From contig JAHFPV010000019.1 in assembly GCA_023266575.1 (NCBI GenBank), positions 1 through 56,658 of the forward strand: a stretch of 56,658 nucleotides of DNA. The letters are read 5' to 3'. Of the stretch, positions 49,138-56,658 are shown one piece after another. Numbering within the stretch: position 1 is the first letter of the stretch; each line of letters opens with the position of its first letter. The position numbers and the translations under genes were made by a program. Origin of the DNA: Sphingobium sp. (GTDB lineage: Bacteria > Pseudomonadota > Alphaproteobacteria > Sphingomonadales > Sphingomonadaceae). The notes under the pieces are model-generated. The model was not told the DNA's origin and searched no databases. It worked only from the letters and a program-made list of their open reading frames with translations.

Positions 49138-51439
49138 TCGCGATCCCGCCTGGCGCGTGCTGCCCAAGCCCTCCCACCCGCATGACAGCGCGCCGCTCCA
49201 TGTCACCGGCGCGGCCCGCTATGCCGATGACGGGCCGGAACCGGCCGACATGCTCCATCTGGCTTTCGGCCAGAGCGCCCATGCCCACGCCCGCATCCTG
49301 TCCATGGACCTGTCCGCCGTCCGCGCGGCGGAAGGGGTGATCCATGTCTTTACCGCCGCCGATATCCCCGGCGCGAACGATGTCAGTCCGGTGGCTGGCG
49401 ACGACCGGTTGCTGGCCGATGGCGAAGTGATTTGCGTGGGGCAGGCGATCTTTCTGGTCGCCGCCACCAGTCAGCGCACCGCGCGCAAGGCCGCGCGCCT
49501 CGCCAAGATCGACTATGAACCACTGCCCGCCTGTCTGACGATCGAGGCGGCGCAGGCGGCCCATTCGCTGATCGAACCGACCCAGCGCATGGCGCGCGGC
49601 GATGCCGACGCCGCGCTGGCGAACGCCCCCCATAGCCTGACCGGCAGTTTCGACATGGGCGGGCAGGATCATTTCTATCTGGAGGGGCAGGTCGCCGTCG
49701 CTACGCCGGGCGAAGATGGCCAGATCCATCTGCTCTGCTCCACCCAGCATCCGAGCGAAGTCCAGCATCTGGTCGCCCATATGCTCCACCGCAACTCCGC
49801 CGACGTGACGGTGGAGGTGCGGCGCATGGGCGGCGCCTTTGGTGGCAAGGAGACACAGGCCGCCCTGTTCGCCACTGCCGCCGCGCTGGTCGCTGACAAG
49901 ACCGGCCGCCCGGCAAAGTTCCGCTGCGACCGGGATGACGACATGGTCATGACCGGCAAGCGCCACGCCTTCCGGGTGGGCTATGATGTGGGTTTCGATG
50001 CCGCGGGCCATGTCCTCGCGCTGCGCCTGCGCCTGGCTTCGCGCTGCGGTGCGACGGTCGATCTGTCCCCGGCGATCAACGACCGGGCGATGTTCCATGC
50101 CGATAATTGCTACTGGTTGCCGCACGTCGAAATCGTCTCGGAACGGCTGAAAACCAACACCGTGTCCGACACCGCCTTTCGGGGCTTTGGCGGGCCGCAG
50201 GGGATGCTGGCGATCGAGCGGGTGATGGACGATGTCGCCGCGCATCTGGGGCATGATCCGCTGGCAGTTCGATGCGTCAATCTCTACGGTCCCGATCGCG
50301 ATGTCGCCCCCTATGGCATGACGATCGCCGACAATATCGCGCCCCAGCTCATCGCCCGGCTGCGCGCCGACGCCCGCTACGACGCGCGCAGCGCCGCGAT
50401 CGCGGCCTTTAACGCCACCAGTCCGATCATCAAGCGTGGCATCGCGCTCACCCCGGTCAAGTTCGGGATCAGCTTCACCACCACCCATTTGAACCAGGCT
50501 GGCGCGCTGGTGCTGGTCTATGCCGACGGGTCGATCCAGATCAACCATGGCGGCACGGAAATGGGGCAGGGGCTGTATATCAAGGTGGCGCAGGTCGTCG
50601 CCGACGTGTTCGCCGTGCCGATCGACCGGGTGCGGATCACCGCGACGCGCACCGACAAAGTGCCCAATACGTCGGCTACTGCCGCCTCATCCGGCGCGGA
50701 CCTCAACGGCATGGCCGCCTATAATGCCGCGATGACGATCCGCGGCCGGCTGACGGGCTTTCTCGCCCGCACCTTCGGTTGCACCGATAGTGATGTGCAT
50801 TTCACGCCTGAAGGCGTCATCGCCGGGAGCGAGCGCCTGAGCTTCGCCCAGCTGTGCCGTAAGGCGCATATCGGTCGCATCTCGCTCGCCGCCACCGGCT
50901 ATTATGCGACGCCGGGCATCGCTTATGACCGGGACGCGCATCAGGGCCGCCCTTTCTATTATTTCGCCTATGGCGCGGCGATAACGGAAGTGGCGATCGA
51001 CACGCTGACCGGCGAGCATAAGGTGCTGGCCGTCGACATCCTCCACGATGTCGGTCGTTCGCTCAATCGCCAGATCGACATCGGCCAGATCGAGGGCGGC
51101 TTCATCCAGGGGCAGGGCTGGCTGACGACCGAGGAACTGATCTTCGACGATCAGGGCCGCTTGCTCACCCATTCGCCCGCGACCTATAAAATCCCGACCG
51201 CGTCGGATCGTCCGGCCCATATGACGATCAGCCTGTGGGATGGCGAGAATGTCGAACCGACCATCAACCGGTCCAAGGCGGTGGGTGAACCGCCCTTCAT
51301 GCTCGCCATCTCGGTCTTTTCCGCCCTGACCCGCGCCGTCGCTGCGGTTGCGCCGGACGTCCGGGCGCTGCCCCGCCTCGACGCCCCCGCCACCCCCGAA
51401 CGCATATTGCGCGCGGTGAGCGAGCACCGCGCGCGATGA
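49130..51439 (+). CDS. xdhB: Xanthine dehydrogenase molybdenum subunit
   Basis: 769 residues from the ATG at 49130. Molybdopterin-binding and active-site blocks are in order: GQDHFYLEGQ, RRMGGAFGGKETQ, FRGFGGPQGMLAIERV with the catalytic Arg region, GTEMGQGLYIKVAQV, and the general-base Glu in KAVGEPPFMLAIS. It hydroxylates hypoxanthine to xanthine and xanthine to urate. The N-terminal domain starts with the usual AARYADDGPEPADMLHLAF. Confidence 0.97.
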   Translation: MADRDPAWRVLPKPSHPHDSAPLHVTGAARYADDGPEPADMLHLAFGQSAHAHARILSMDLSAVRAAEGVIHVFTAADIPGANDVSPVAGDDRLLADGEVICVGQAIFLVAATSQRTARKAARLAKIDYEPLPACLTIEAAQAAHSLIEPTQRMARGDADAALANAPHSLTGSFDMGGQDHFYLEGQVAVATPGEDGQIHLLCSTQHPSEVQHLVAHMLHRNSADVTVEVRRMGGAFGGKETQAALFATAAALVADKTGRPAKFRCDRDDDMVMTGKRHAFRVGYDVGFDAAGHVLALRLRLASRCGATVDLSPAINDRAMFHADNCYWLPHVEIVSERLKTNTVSDTAFRGFGGPQGMLAIERVMDDVAAHLGHDPLAVRCVNLYGPDRDVAPYGMTIADNIAPQLIARLRADARYDARSAAIAAFNATSPIIKRGIALTPVKFGISFTTTHLNQAGALVLVYADGSIQINHGGTEMGQGLYIKVAQVVADVFAVPIDRVRITATRTDKVPNTSATAASSGADLNGMAAYNAAMTIRGRLTGFLARTFGCTDSDVHFTPEGVIAGSERLSFAQLCRKAHIGRISLAATGYYATPGIAYDRDAHQGRPFYYFAYGAAITEVAIDTLTGEHKVLAVDILHDVGRSLNRQIDIGQIEGGFIQGQGWLTTEELIFDDQGRLLTHSPATYKIPTASDRPAHMTISLWDGENVEPTINRSKAVGEPPFMLAISVFSALTRAVAAVAPDVRALPRLDAPATPERILRAVSEHRAR

Positions 51440-52356
51440 GCGAGTGGCTGGGCTGGCTGCGGCGCGTCGCAGGCAAGACACCAAGCGCCTTGATCAGCAT
51501 CTTGGCGAGCGAAGGCTCAGCGCCGCGCGGGGCGGGGACGCGGATGCTCGTCACCGGCGAGGCGTTGCACGGCACGATTGGCGGCGGTCAGCTTGAGTAT
51601 CGCGCGGTCGAGCAGGCCCGCGCCATCCTCGCGCTGCCGCCCGGCCATTGGCGGGTGCAGGATTATCCGCTGGGACCATTGCTGGGCCAATGTTGCGGCG
51701 GACGAGTGCGGCTGCTGATTGAACATTGCGATCCCACAGCCATGGACTGGCTGGCGGATGCGGCGGATGAGCGCATCCTTGTCTCAACCTTCCTACCAGA
51801 CCGGGTGGACCGGCATGTGAGCGACCATGCCCTGCCATCCAGCCTGTCGGCGCGCGGCGATCGTCCCCGTGCCGGTGACAGTCTGGCGGAAATTATCGGC
51901 CAGCACCGCAGGCCGCTCTATCTGTTTGGCGCTGGCCATGTCGGGCAGGCGATCGCCCGTCACGCCGTCAATCTGCCCTTTCGCCTGTCCTGGTTCGATA
52001 CCCGCCCGGTGTTCGAGACGATCGAGGGCGTTGCGGTCGTGCCGGAAGCCGCGATCGAGCAATGCGTCGCCGACGCGCCCGATGACGCTGCCATTCTCAT
52101 CCTGACCCATGACCATGGCCTCGACTATCGCCTGACTCACGCGGCGCTCAACCGCTCCCCTTGCGCTTATATCGGCCTGATTGGCTCCGCCACCAAGGGC
52201 GCGCGTTTCCATGCGCGGCTGACGCGCGACGGCATCGACACGCACGCGCGCGGTCGCCTGACCTCGCCGATCGGCGTGCCGGGTGTCACGGGTAAGGAAC
52301 CCGATGTCATCGCCATCGCCGTGCTGGCCCAATTGCTGCAATTGAGGAACGCATGA
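51436..52356 (+). CDS. xdhC: XdhC molybdenum cofactor insertion chaperone
   Basis: 306 residues. N-terminal XdhC/CoxI domain with SILASEGSAPRGAGTRMLV, TIGGGQLEYRAVEQAR and the cysteine pair in LGQCCGGRVRLL, which handles the cofactor sulfido ligand; C-terminal Rossmann domain with LYLFGAGHVGQAIARHA and LIGSATKGARFHARL. It inserts sulfurated molybdenum cofactor into XdhB. ATGA overlaps on both sides. Confidence 0.95.
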   Translation: MSEWLGWLRRVAGKTPSALISILASEGSAPRGAGTRMLVTGEALHGTIGGGQLEYRAVEQARAILALPPGHWRVQDYPLGPLLGQCCGGRVRLLIEHCDPTAMDWLADAADERILVSTFLPDRVDRHVSDHALPSSLSARGDRPRAGDSLAEIIGQHRRPLYLFGAGHVGQAIARHAVNLPFRLSWFDTRPVFETIEGVAVVPEAAIEQCVADAPDDAAILILTHDHGLDYRLTHAALNRSPCAYIGLIGSATKGARFHARLTRDGIDTHARGRLTSPIGVPGVTGKEPDVIAIAVLAQLLQLRNA

Positions 52357-53648
52357 CCATCCGTGGCTTTCGCGGCGAACTCCTGTCCGTATCGCGCGAT
52401 CCGCATCATCATCCCGACGCCATTCGCCACGAACCCGACGGGTTGCTGGTGGTGGAGGACGGCATCGTGGTCGCGCGCGGTGACTATACCGCGCTGGCGG
52501 GCCATTATCCCGATCTGTCAGTCGAGCAACTATCCGGCCTCATCGTCCCCGGCTTCATCGACGCCCATATCCATTATGCGCAGATGGACCATATCGCCTC
52601 GCACGGCGAACAATTGCTCGACTGGCTGGATCGCCATATTTTCCCGGCTGAAAAGGCCTTTGCCGACCGCGCCCATGCCGACCGGACGGCGAACCTGTTT
52701 CTGGATGAATTGCTCCGCAACGGCACGACCAGCGCGCTCGTCTTTCCCACCGTCCATGCCCATTCGGTCGACGCGCTGTTCGATGCAGCGCTGGGCCGCA
52801 ACATGCGCATCCTGTCAGGCAAGATATTGATGGACCTTGGCCCCGACGGACTGGCGGACACGGTCGATAGCGGGCGCGACGAGAGCGAAGCCCTGATCCG
52901 CCGTTGGCGCGGGCGCGGGCGGCTGGGCTATGCAGTGACGCCACGCTTTGCGCTGACATCGTCGGATGCACAGTTGCAGGTCGCGGGCAGTTTGCTGGCC
53001 GACCATCCCGACATATTGCTGCACACCCATCTGGCCGAAAATCTGCGCGAATGTGCCGCCGTGGCCGATCGCTTTACAACTGCGCAGGACTATCTCGACG
53101 TCTATGACCGCTTCGGTCTGGTCGGCGACCGGTCGGTTTTCGCCCATGGCGTTCATCTGTCCGACCGCGCCTGCACCCGTCTGGCGCAGAGCGGCGCGGG
53201 GATTGCCGTCTGCCCCAGTTCCAACCTGTTTCTGGGGTCGGGCTTCTTCGACTTCGGGCAGGCGGATGCCCATGGCGTGCGGATCGGTCTGGGCACCGAT
53301 GTCGGCGCAGGCACCTCCTTCTCGCTGCTCCATACGGCGGGTCTGGCCTATCAGGCTGCCCTGTCGCGCCATTATCCGCTCGATCCCTTTCGCGCGCTTT
53401 ATCTCGCAACAGTGGGCAGCGCGGCGCTGCTCCACATTGACGACCGGGTCGGCGGTCTGGAGCCGGGGCAGGAGGCTGATTTCGTCCTGCTCGACTGTGC
53501 GGCCACCCCGCTGCTGGCGCGCCGCACGGCCAATGCCACGCTTGCAGACCGCCTCTTCGCGCTGCAAATCCTGGGCGATGACCGCGTCATCGCGCGGACC
53601 CACATCATGGGCCAATGCGCCTGGGACCGACAAGGCATAGCATCATGA
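52353..53648 (+). CDS. guaD: Guanine deaminase
   Basis: 431-residue amidohydrolase. Zinc-binding PGFIDAHIHYAQMDHIAS, active-site HTHLAENLREC with the catalytic Glu, FAHGVHLSD and GLGTDVGAGTSFSLL with the final metal Asp, in the order expected of bacterial GuaD. It converts guanine to xanthine and so feeds the xanthine dehydrogenase encoded just upstream. The length is that of the Klebsiella and E. coli enzymes. Confidence 0.95.
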   Translation: MTIRGFRGELLSVSRDPHHHPDAIRHEPDGLLVVEDGIVVARGDYTALAGHYPDLSVEQLSGLIVPGFIDAHIHYAQMDHIASHGEQLLDWLDRHIFPAEKAFADRAHADRTANLFLDELLRNGTTSALVFPTVHAHSVDALFDAALGRNMRILSGKILMDLGPDGLADTVDSGRDESEALIRRWRGRGRLGYAVTPRFALTSSDAQLQVAGSLLADHPDILLHTHLAENLRECAAVADRFTTAQDYLDVYDRFGLVGDRSVFAHGVHLSDRACTRLAQSGAGIAVCPSSNLFLGSGFFDFGQADAHGVRIGLGTDVGAGTSFSLLHTAGLAYQAALSRHYPLDPFRALYLATVGSAALLHIDDRVGGLEPGQEADFVLLDCAATPLLARRTANATLADRLFALQILGDDRVIARTHIMGQCAWDRQGIAS

Positions 53649-54649
53649 CCGATCTCGACAGCTTCATCCGCGCCCTGCCCAAGGCCGAACTTCATCTGCA
53701 TATAGAGGGCAGTCTGGAGCCGGAACTGATGTTCGCGCTTGCCAAGCGCAACGGCGTCGCCATCCCCTATGCCAGTGTGGAAAATGTCCGCGCCGCCTAT
53801 GCTTTCGGTAACTTACAGGATTTTCTCGACATTTATTATGCCGGGGCGGACGTGCTGCGGACGAGCCAAGATTTCCATGATCTAGCCGCCGCCTATTTTG
53901 ATCGCGCGGCGGCGGATGGCGTCGTCCATGCCGAACTCATGTTCGACCCGCAGACCCATACCGATCGCGGCATCCCCTTTGCCACGGTCATCGAGGGGCT
54001 GCTCTCCGCTTGTGGAGACGCGCAGGTGCGCCATGGCATCAGCAGCGCGCTCATCCTCTCTTTCCTCCGCCATCTGAGCGAAGAGGCGGCGTTTGCGACA
54101 CTGGCCGCCGCAGACCCCTGGCTCGACCGGATCGCCGCGGTTGGCCTCGATTCCTCCGAAAACGGCCATCCGCCCGAAAAATTCGCCCGCGTGTTCGCCG
54201 CCGCCGCCGCCAAGGGTCTGCGTCTGACCGCCCATGCCGGGGAGGAAGGCCCGCCCGCCTATGTCTATCAGGCGCTCGACCTGCTCCATGTCGACCGAAT
54301 CGACCATGGCAACCGCGCGCTGGAGGATGATGCGCTGGTCGATCGGCTGGTGCGTGAGGAGATGACGCTCACCGTCTGCCCGCTCTCCAACCTCAAACTT
54401 TGCGTCATCCATGATCTGGCCGATCATCCGATCGACCGGATGCTGGACCTTGGCTTGCGCGCCACGATCAATTCGGACGATCCCGCCTATTTCGGCGGCT
54501 ATATCGCCGACAATTATAGCGCGGCGGCGGCGGCGCGCGGCCTCACCAGAGCGCAACTCGTCCAGCTTGCCCGCAACAGCTTCACCGGCTCCTTCCTGCC
54601 GCCCGACGCCATCGCCGCCCATCTTGAACGACTGGACGCCTGTCTATGA
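53645..54649 (+). CDS. Adenine deaminase (ADA-superfamily, PA0148-like)
   Basis: 334 residues. LPKAELHLHIEGSLEPELMF metal motif, IYYAGADVLRTSQDFHDLA, GLDSSENGHPPEKF, LTAHAGEEGPPAYVYQALDLL, RIDHGNRALED, LTVCPLSNLKLCVI and INSDDPAYFGGYI. These follow the Pseudomonas PA0148 type, which I recall as deaminating adenine rather than adenosine. Product hypoxanthine would go to xanthine dehydrogenase. The ATG at 53645 overlaps the guaD stop; an upstream ATG at 53615 is rejected. Confidence 0.88.
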   Translation: MTDLDSFIRALPKAELHLHIEGSLEPELMFALAKRNGVAIPYASVENVRAAYAFGNLQDFLDIYYAGADVLRTSQDFHDLAAAYFDRAAADGVVHAELMFDPQTHTDRGIPFATVIEGLLSACGDAQVRHGISSALILSFLRHLSEEAAFATLAAADPWLDRIAAVGLDSSENGHPPEKFARVFAAAAAKGLRLTAHAGEEGPPAYVYQALDLLHVDRIDHGNRALEDDALVDRLVREEMTLTVCPLSNLKLCVIHDLADHPIDRMLDLGLRATINSDDPAYFGGYIADNYSAAAAARGLTRAQLVQLARNSFTGSFLPPDAIAAHLERLDACL

Positions 54650-55743
54650 GGCTGCTTGCCACTTTCGTCGCGCTGCTCCTGACCATCGGCCTCGCCCTTG
54701 CCGACACGCCCAAACGCAAGGTCATTATCGACGATGAGGGCTTTGCGCTGATGCACCTCATGCTGCTGGAGGCGCCCGACGTCGATGTGCTGGGCATCAC
54801 CACCGTGTCGGGCAACACATGGGCCAATCGCGCCACCGCCATGGCGCTGCGCGGGCTGGAAATCGCCCACCGCACCGACGTGCCGGTCGTGCAGGGTGCG
54901 ACCTATCCGCTGCTCAATTCGGAAAGCCTGACCGACCGCTGGGAAGCCCTCTATGGCAAGCTGACATGGAAGGGCGCTTGGATGAAGCAATGGGTCGAGC
55001 CCACCCAGCAAACTACGCCGCCCTATTTCGGGCCCGATGATTCGGTCAACCTGCCCGAAGGCAATCCAACGACCAGGGCGCGCGACGAGATTGCCGCCAA
55101 TTTCCTGATCCGCATGGTTCGCCAATATCCTGGCGAAGTGACGATCATCGCCGCCGGGCCGCTCACCAACCTCGCTCTCGCGCAGCGGCTCGACCCGGCC
55201 TTCGCCAGCCTGGCGAAGGAGCTTGTCTATATGGGCGGCTCGCTCAATCCCCGGCAAGCGCTCGACAATCGCGCTGCTGCCGATTTTGCGCGCGAATTCG
55301 TTAACACGCCCCGGCGCGAATTCAACATTCGCTTCGATCCCGAAGCCGCCAGCATCGTCGCGCGCAGCCCGTGGAAGGCGATTACCGTGGTGCCGGTCGA
55401 TCCCTCCACGGGCACCCAGCGCCGCCGGTCGCTGCTCGACCGCATGGCAAAATCCGCCAGCCCCGACCTCGCCCGCTTCATTGCCGCGATGGAACCCGGC
55501 TTCCCGCTGTGGGACGAGATTGCGGCGGGCGTCTGGCTCGACCCGACGCTCGTGACCGACCAGCAGACGCTTTATGTCGATTATAACAGCCAGTTCGGCC
55601 CCGGCTATGGCGACATGCTCTCCTGGTTCGCGCCCTATCGCCCCGGCCTTGGCGAACAGCCCGCCACCGTCATCCGCATGATCGACGCCGCCCGGCTGGA
55701 GACGCTGATGGTTCGCCTGATGGCGCACAGTGTGAAAAAATGA
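54646..55743 (+). CDS. Exported nucleoside hydrolase-like protein with altered metal motif
   Basis: 365 residues with a signal peptide (LLATFVALLLTIGLALA). The nucleoside-hydrolase fold is clear from VLGITTVSGNTWANRATAMALRGLE, TIIAAGPLTNLALAQR, LVYMGGSL, EFNIRFDPEAASIV and EIAAGVWLDPTLV. The usual calcium motif DxDxxxDD is changed to IIDDEGFALMH, so two of the canonical aspartates are missing. It probably still splits nucleosides in the periplasm, perhaps with an altered metal site. It overlaps the adenine deaminase stop. Confidence 0.85.
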   Translation: MRLLATFVALLLTIGLALADTPKRKVIIDDEGFALMHLMLLEAPDVDVLGITTVSGNTWANRATAMALRGLEIAHRTDVPVVQGATYPLLNSESLTDRWEALYGKLTWKGAWMKQWVEPTQQTTPPYFGPDDSVNLPEGNPTTRARDEIAANFLIRMVRQYPGEVTIIAAGPLTNLALAQRLDPAFASLAKELVYMGGSLNPRQALDNRAAADFAREFVNTPRREFNIRFDPEAASIVARSPWKAITVVPVDPSTGTQRRRSLLDRMAKSASPDLARFIAAMEPGFPLWDEIAAGVWLDPTLVTDQQTLYVDYNSQFGPGYGDMLSWFAPYRPGLGEQPATVIRMIDAARLETLMVRLMAHSVKK

Positions 55744-55781
55744 CAATCGCCAGCCCGACCGCCAAACGCTAGGATAAGCGC

Positions 55782-56477
55782 ATGACGATCAAGCTCATCT
55801 GCCTCGATGCCGACGACACGCTTTGGCACAATATGCGGCATTTCAATGCGACCGAAGAGGCGCTGGTGGCCATGCTCCAGCCCTTTGCCGACGCCCACAT
55901 CGCCCGCGACACGCTCAACGCCTGCGAAGGACGCAACCTCAAACTCTACGGCTATGGGGCTAAGGGGTTCACCCTCTCGATGATCGAGACCGCGGCGGAA
56001 CTGGCCGGGGATCAAATCTCCAAAACGATGATCGAGGAGATTTTGGCCGCCGGACGTGCGCTGCTGGCGCATCCGGTCGACCTGTTCGACGATGTCGCCG
56101 AAACGCTCGATGCGCTGGCCCATAGGGGCAGGCTTGTGCTGGTGACCAAGGGCGACCTGCTGCACCAGGAATCGAAACTTGCCGCCTCCGGCCTCGGCGA
56201 CCTGTTCAGCGGAATCGAAATCGTCAGCGACAAGACAGAAAACACCTTCCGCCGCGTATTCGGCCAATATGGCGTCGCGCCGCACGAAGCGATCATGGCC
56301 GGCGACTCAATGCGATCGGACATCCGCCCCGCGCTGGAGGCCGGGGCCTGGGCCGCCTATATCCCGCAGGAAGGCGCCTGGGTCCATGAAATCGCGGACA
56401 CCCCGGCTGACCATGTCCGCTTCCGCCAGATCGATCGCTTGGCCGAGTTGCCGGACCTCATCGACGCGATCAGTTAG
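55782..56477 (+). CDS. HAD-family hydrolase, possible nucleotidase
   Basis: 231 residues. Motif I LDADDTLW (Asp9, Asp11), motif II VTKGD, motif III Lys near SDKTENTF and motif IV GDSMRSDI, all in order with a helical cap of class I type. The substrate is not decided; 38 bases after the nucleoside hydrolase, a 5'-nucleotidase supplying nucleosides is a reasonable guess, though it lacks a signal peptide. It is the last gene of the superoperon in this window. Confidence 0.88.
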   Translation: MTIKLICLDADDTLWHNMRHFNATEEALVAMLQPFADAHIARDTLNACEGRNLKLYGYGAKGFTLSMIETAAELAGDQISKTMIEEILAAGRALLAHPVDLFDDVAETLDALAHRGRLVLVTKGDLLHQESKLAASGLGDLFSGIEIVSDKTENTFRRVFGQYGVAPHEAIMAGDSMRSDIRPALEAGAWAAYIPQEGAWVHEIADTPADHVRFRQIDRLAELPDLIDAIS

Positions 56478-56658
56478 AACGCGATGACTTTACCTCGATC
56501 CGTTCGTTTCGAGCGAAGTCGAGAAACGTCGCTCACGGGTTTCTTGCATCTTGCGGTTGACCTGAGAGCAGTTGCATTCGGGTTGACCGTCTGGGGTGGC
56601 CACCCCAGACGGTCTGACGGATGGGACCGTGGGTTTCTGGGTTAGAGCCGAAGTCGAG
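56478..56658. other. Gene-free end of window with repeat fragments
   Basis: No gene is seen in the last 181 bases. The stretch holds an imperfect inverted repeat CGTTTCGA ... TCGAGAAACG (about 56506-56529), a motif of the same style as the repeat at 44012-44111, the large palindrome below, and a closing GAAGTCGAG that repeats part of that motif. Confidence 0.5.
56585..56614. terminator. 30-bp perfect palindrome at the end of the purine operon
   Basis: Every base of 56585-56614 pairs with its mirror: arms GACCGTCTGGGGTG and CACCCCAGACGGTC around a central GGCC-type core. It lies 108 bases beyond the HAD stop, so the RNA would form a very stable hairpin. No T-run follows. It could be an intrinsic-like terminator, an mRNA 3' stabiliser or the inverted end of a mobile element. 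Confidence 0.45.

Noticed and set aside
47617-51484. Long minus-strand frames opposite xdhA and xdhB
   Set aside because: They run antisense to genes with all cofactor motifs intact, have shadow composition, and no operon context supports them.

Overview
This window looks like chromosomal or large-replicon DNA from a sphingomonad alphaproteobacterium (Sphingobium, Novosphingobium or Sphingomonas). The reasons are high GC, dense ATGA-overlapped operons, a large TonB-dependent receptor beside glycoside hydrolases, and intergenic inverted repeats of a type I associate with these genomes. No rRNA, tRNA, CRISPR array, phage or complete insertion sequence was seen.

Layout. (1) 274-3949: a persulfide and sulfur-stress locus. 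A persulfide dioxygenase-like hydrolase, two half-size YeeE/YedE transporters and a TauE/SafE exporter are transcribed leftward. A peroxiredoxin and a BigR/SqrR-like ArsR repressor are transcribed rightward. An AT-rich promoter with a palindrome lies between them. (2) 4009-12747: a secreted protein on the minus strand, then a rightward cassette of two GT4 glycosyltransferases, a flippase-like membrane protein, a DUF2141 protein, an exported endonuclease/exonuclease/phosphatase-fold enzyme, a TonB-receptor-like barrel and a GT39-like membrane glycosyltransferase. This is probably a glycolipid or surface-glycan system of unknown product. (3) 12854-28965: a plant-glycoside-type catabolic locus with two short-chain dehydrogenases, a cytochrome P450 with an unusual C-terminal domain, a [2Fe-2S] ferredoxin, a TetR regulator, a MarR regulator, a small secreted protein, GH39, GH2 and GH106 hydrolases and a TonB receptor. 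Six copies of the palindrome TATGCGA-N7-TCGC(A/T)TA lie in the locus. Each one sits on the -10 element of a recognisable promoter with a TTGACx-like -35, which defines a likely TetR regulon. One copy drives no protein gene and points into a roughly 125-nt stretch that ends in a strong hairpin, so it is a candidate regulated small RNA. (4) 28974-35131: an alginate-export-type porin, a DctA dicarboxylate symporter and a DctB/DctD two-component system. The DctD protein has lost the sigma-54 contact motif GAFTGA.

(5) 35220-56477: an almost uninterrupted rightward purine catabolic superoperon of 19 protein genes. It encodes base uptake (NCS2 permease), nucleoside cleavage (two exported enzymes), adenine and guanine deaminases, xanthine dehydrogenase (XdhABC), 5-hydroxyisourate hydrolase, OHCU decarboxylase, PuuE-type allantoinase, allantoate amidohydrolase, ureidoglycine-glyoxylate aminotransferase and the Hpx oxalurate/oxamate branch (HpxW, X, Y, Z). 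HpxX appears only as a C-terminal extension of an SBF-type transporter. No known urate oxidase is present. The urate-oxidation step is most economically assigned to an FMO-like flavoprotein (45961-47379), whose Shine-Dalgarno sequence lies inside a repeat-derived hairpin.

The strongest candidates for something undescribed are the six-site TetR regulon with its orphan promoter and possible small RNA, the P450 sharing a C-terminal domain with a small secreted protein, the SBF-HpxX fusion, and the FMO-like candidate urate oxidase. All functions are inferred by reading the sequence; no database search was run.
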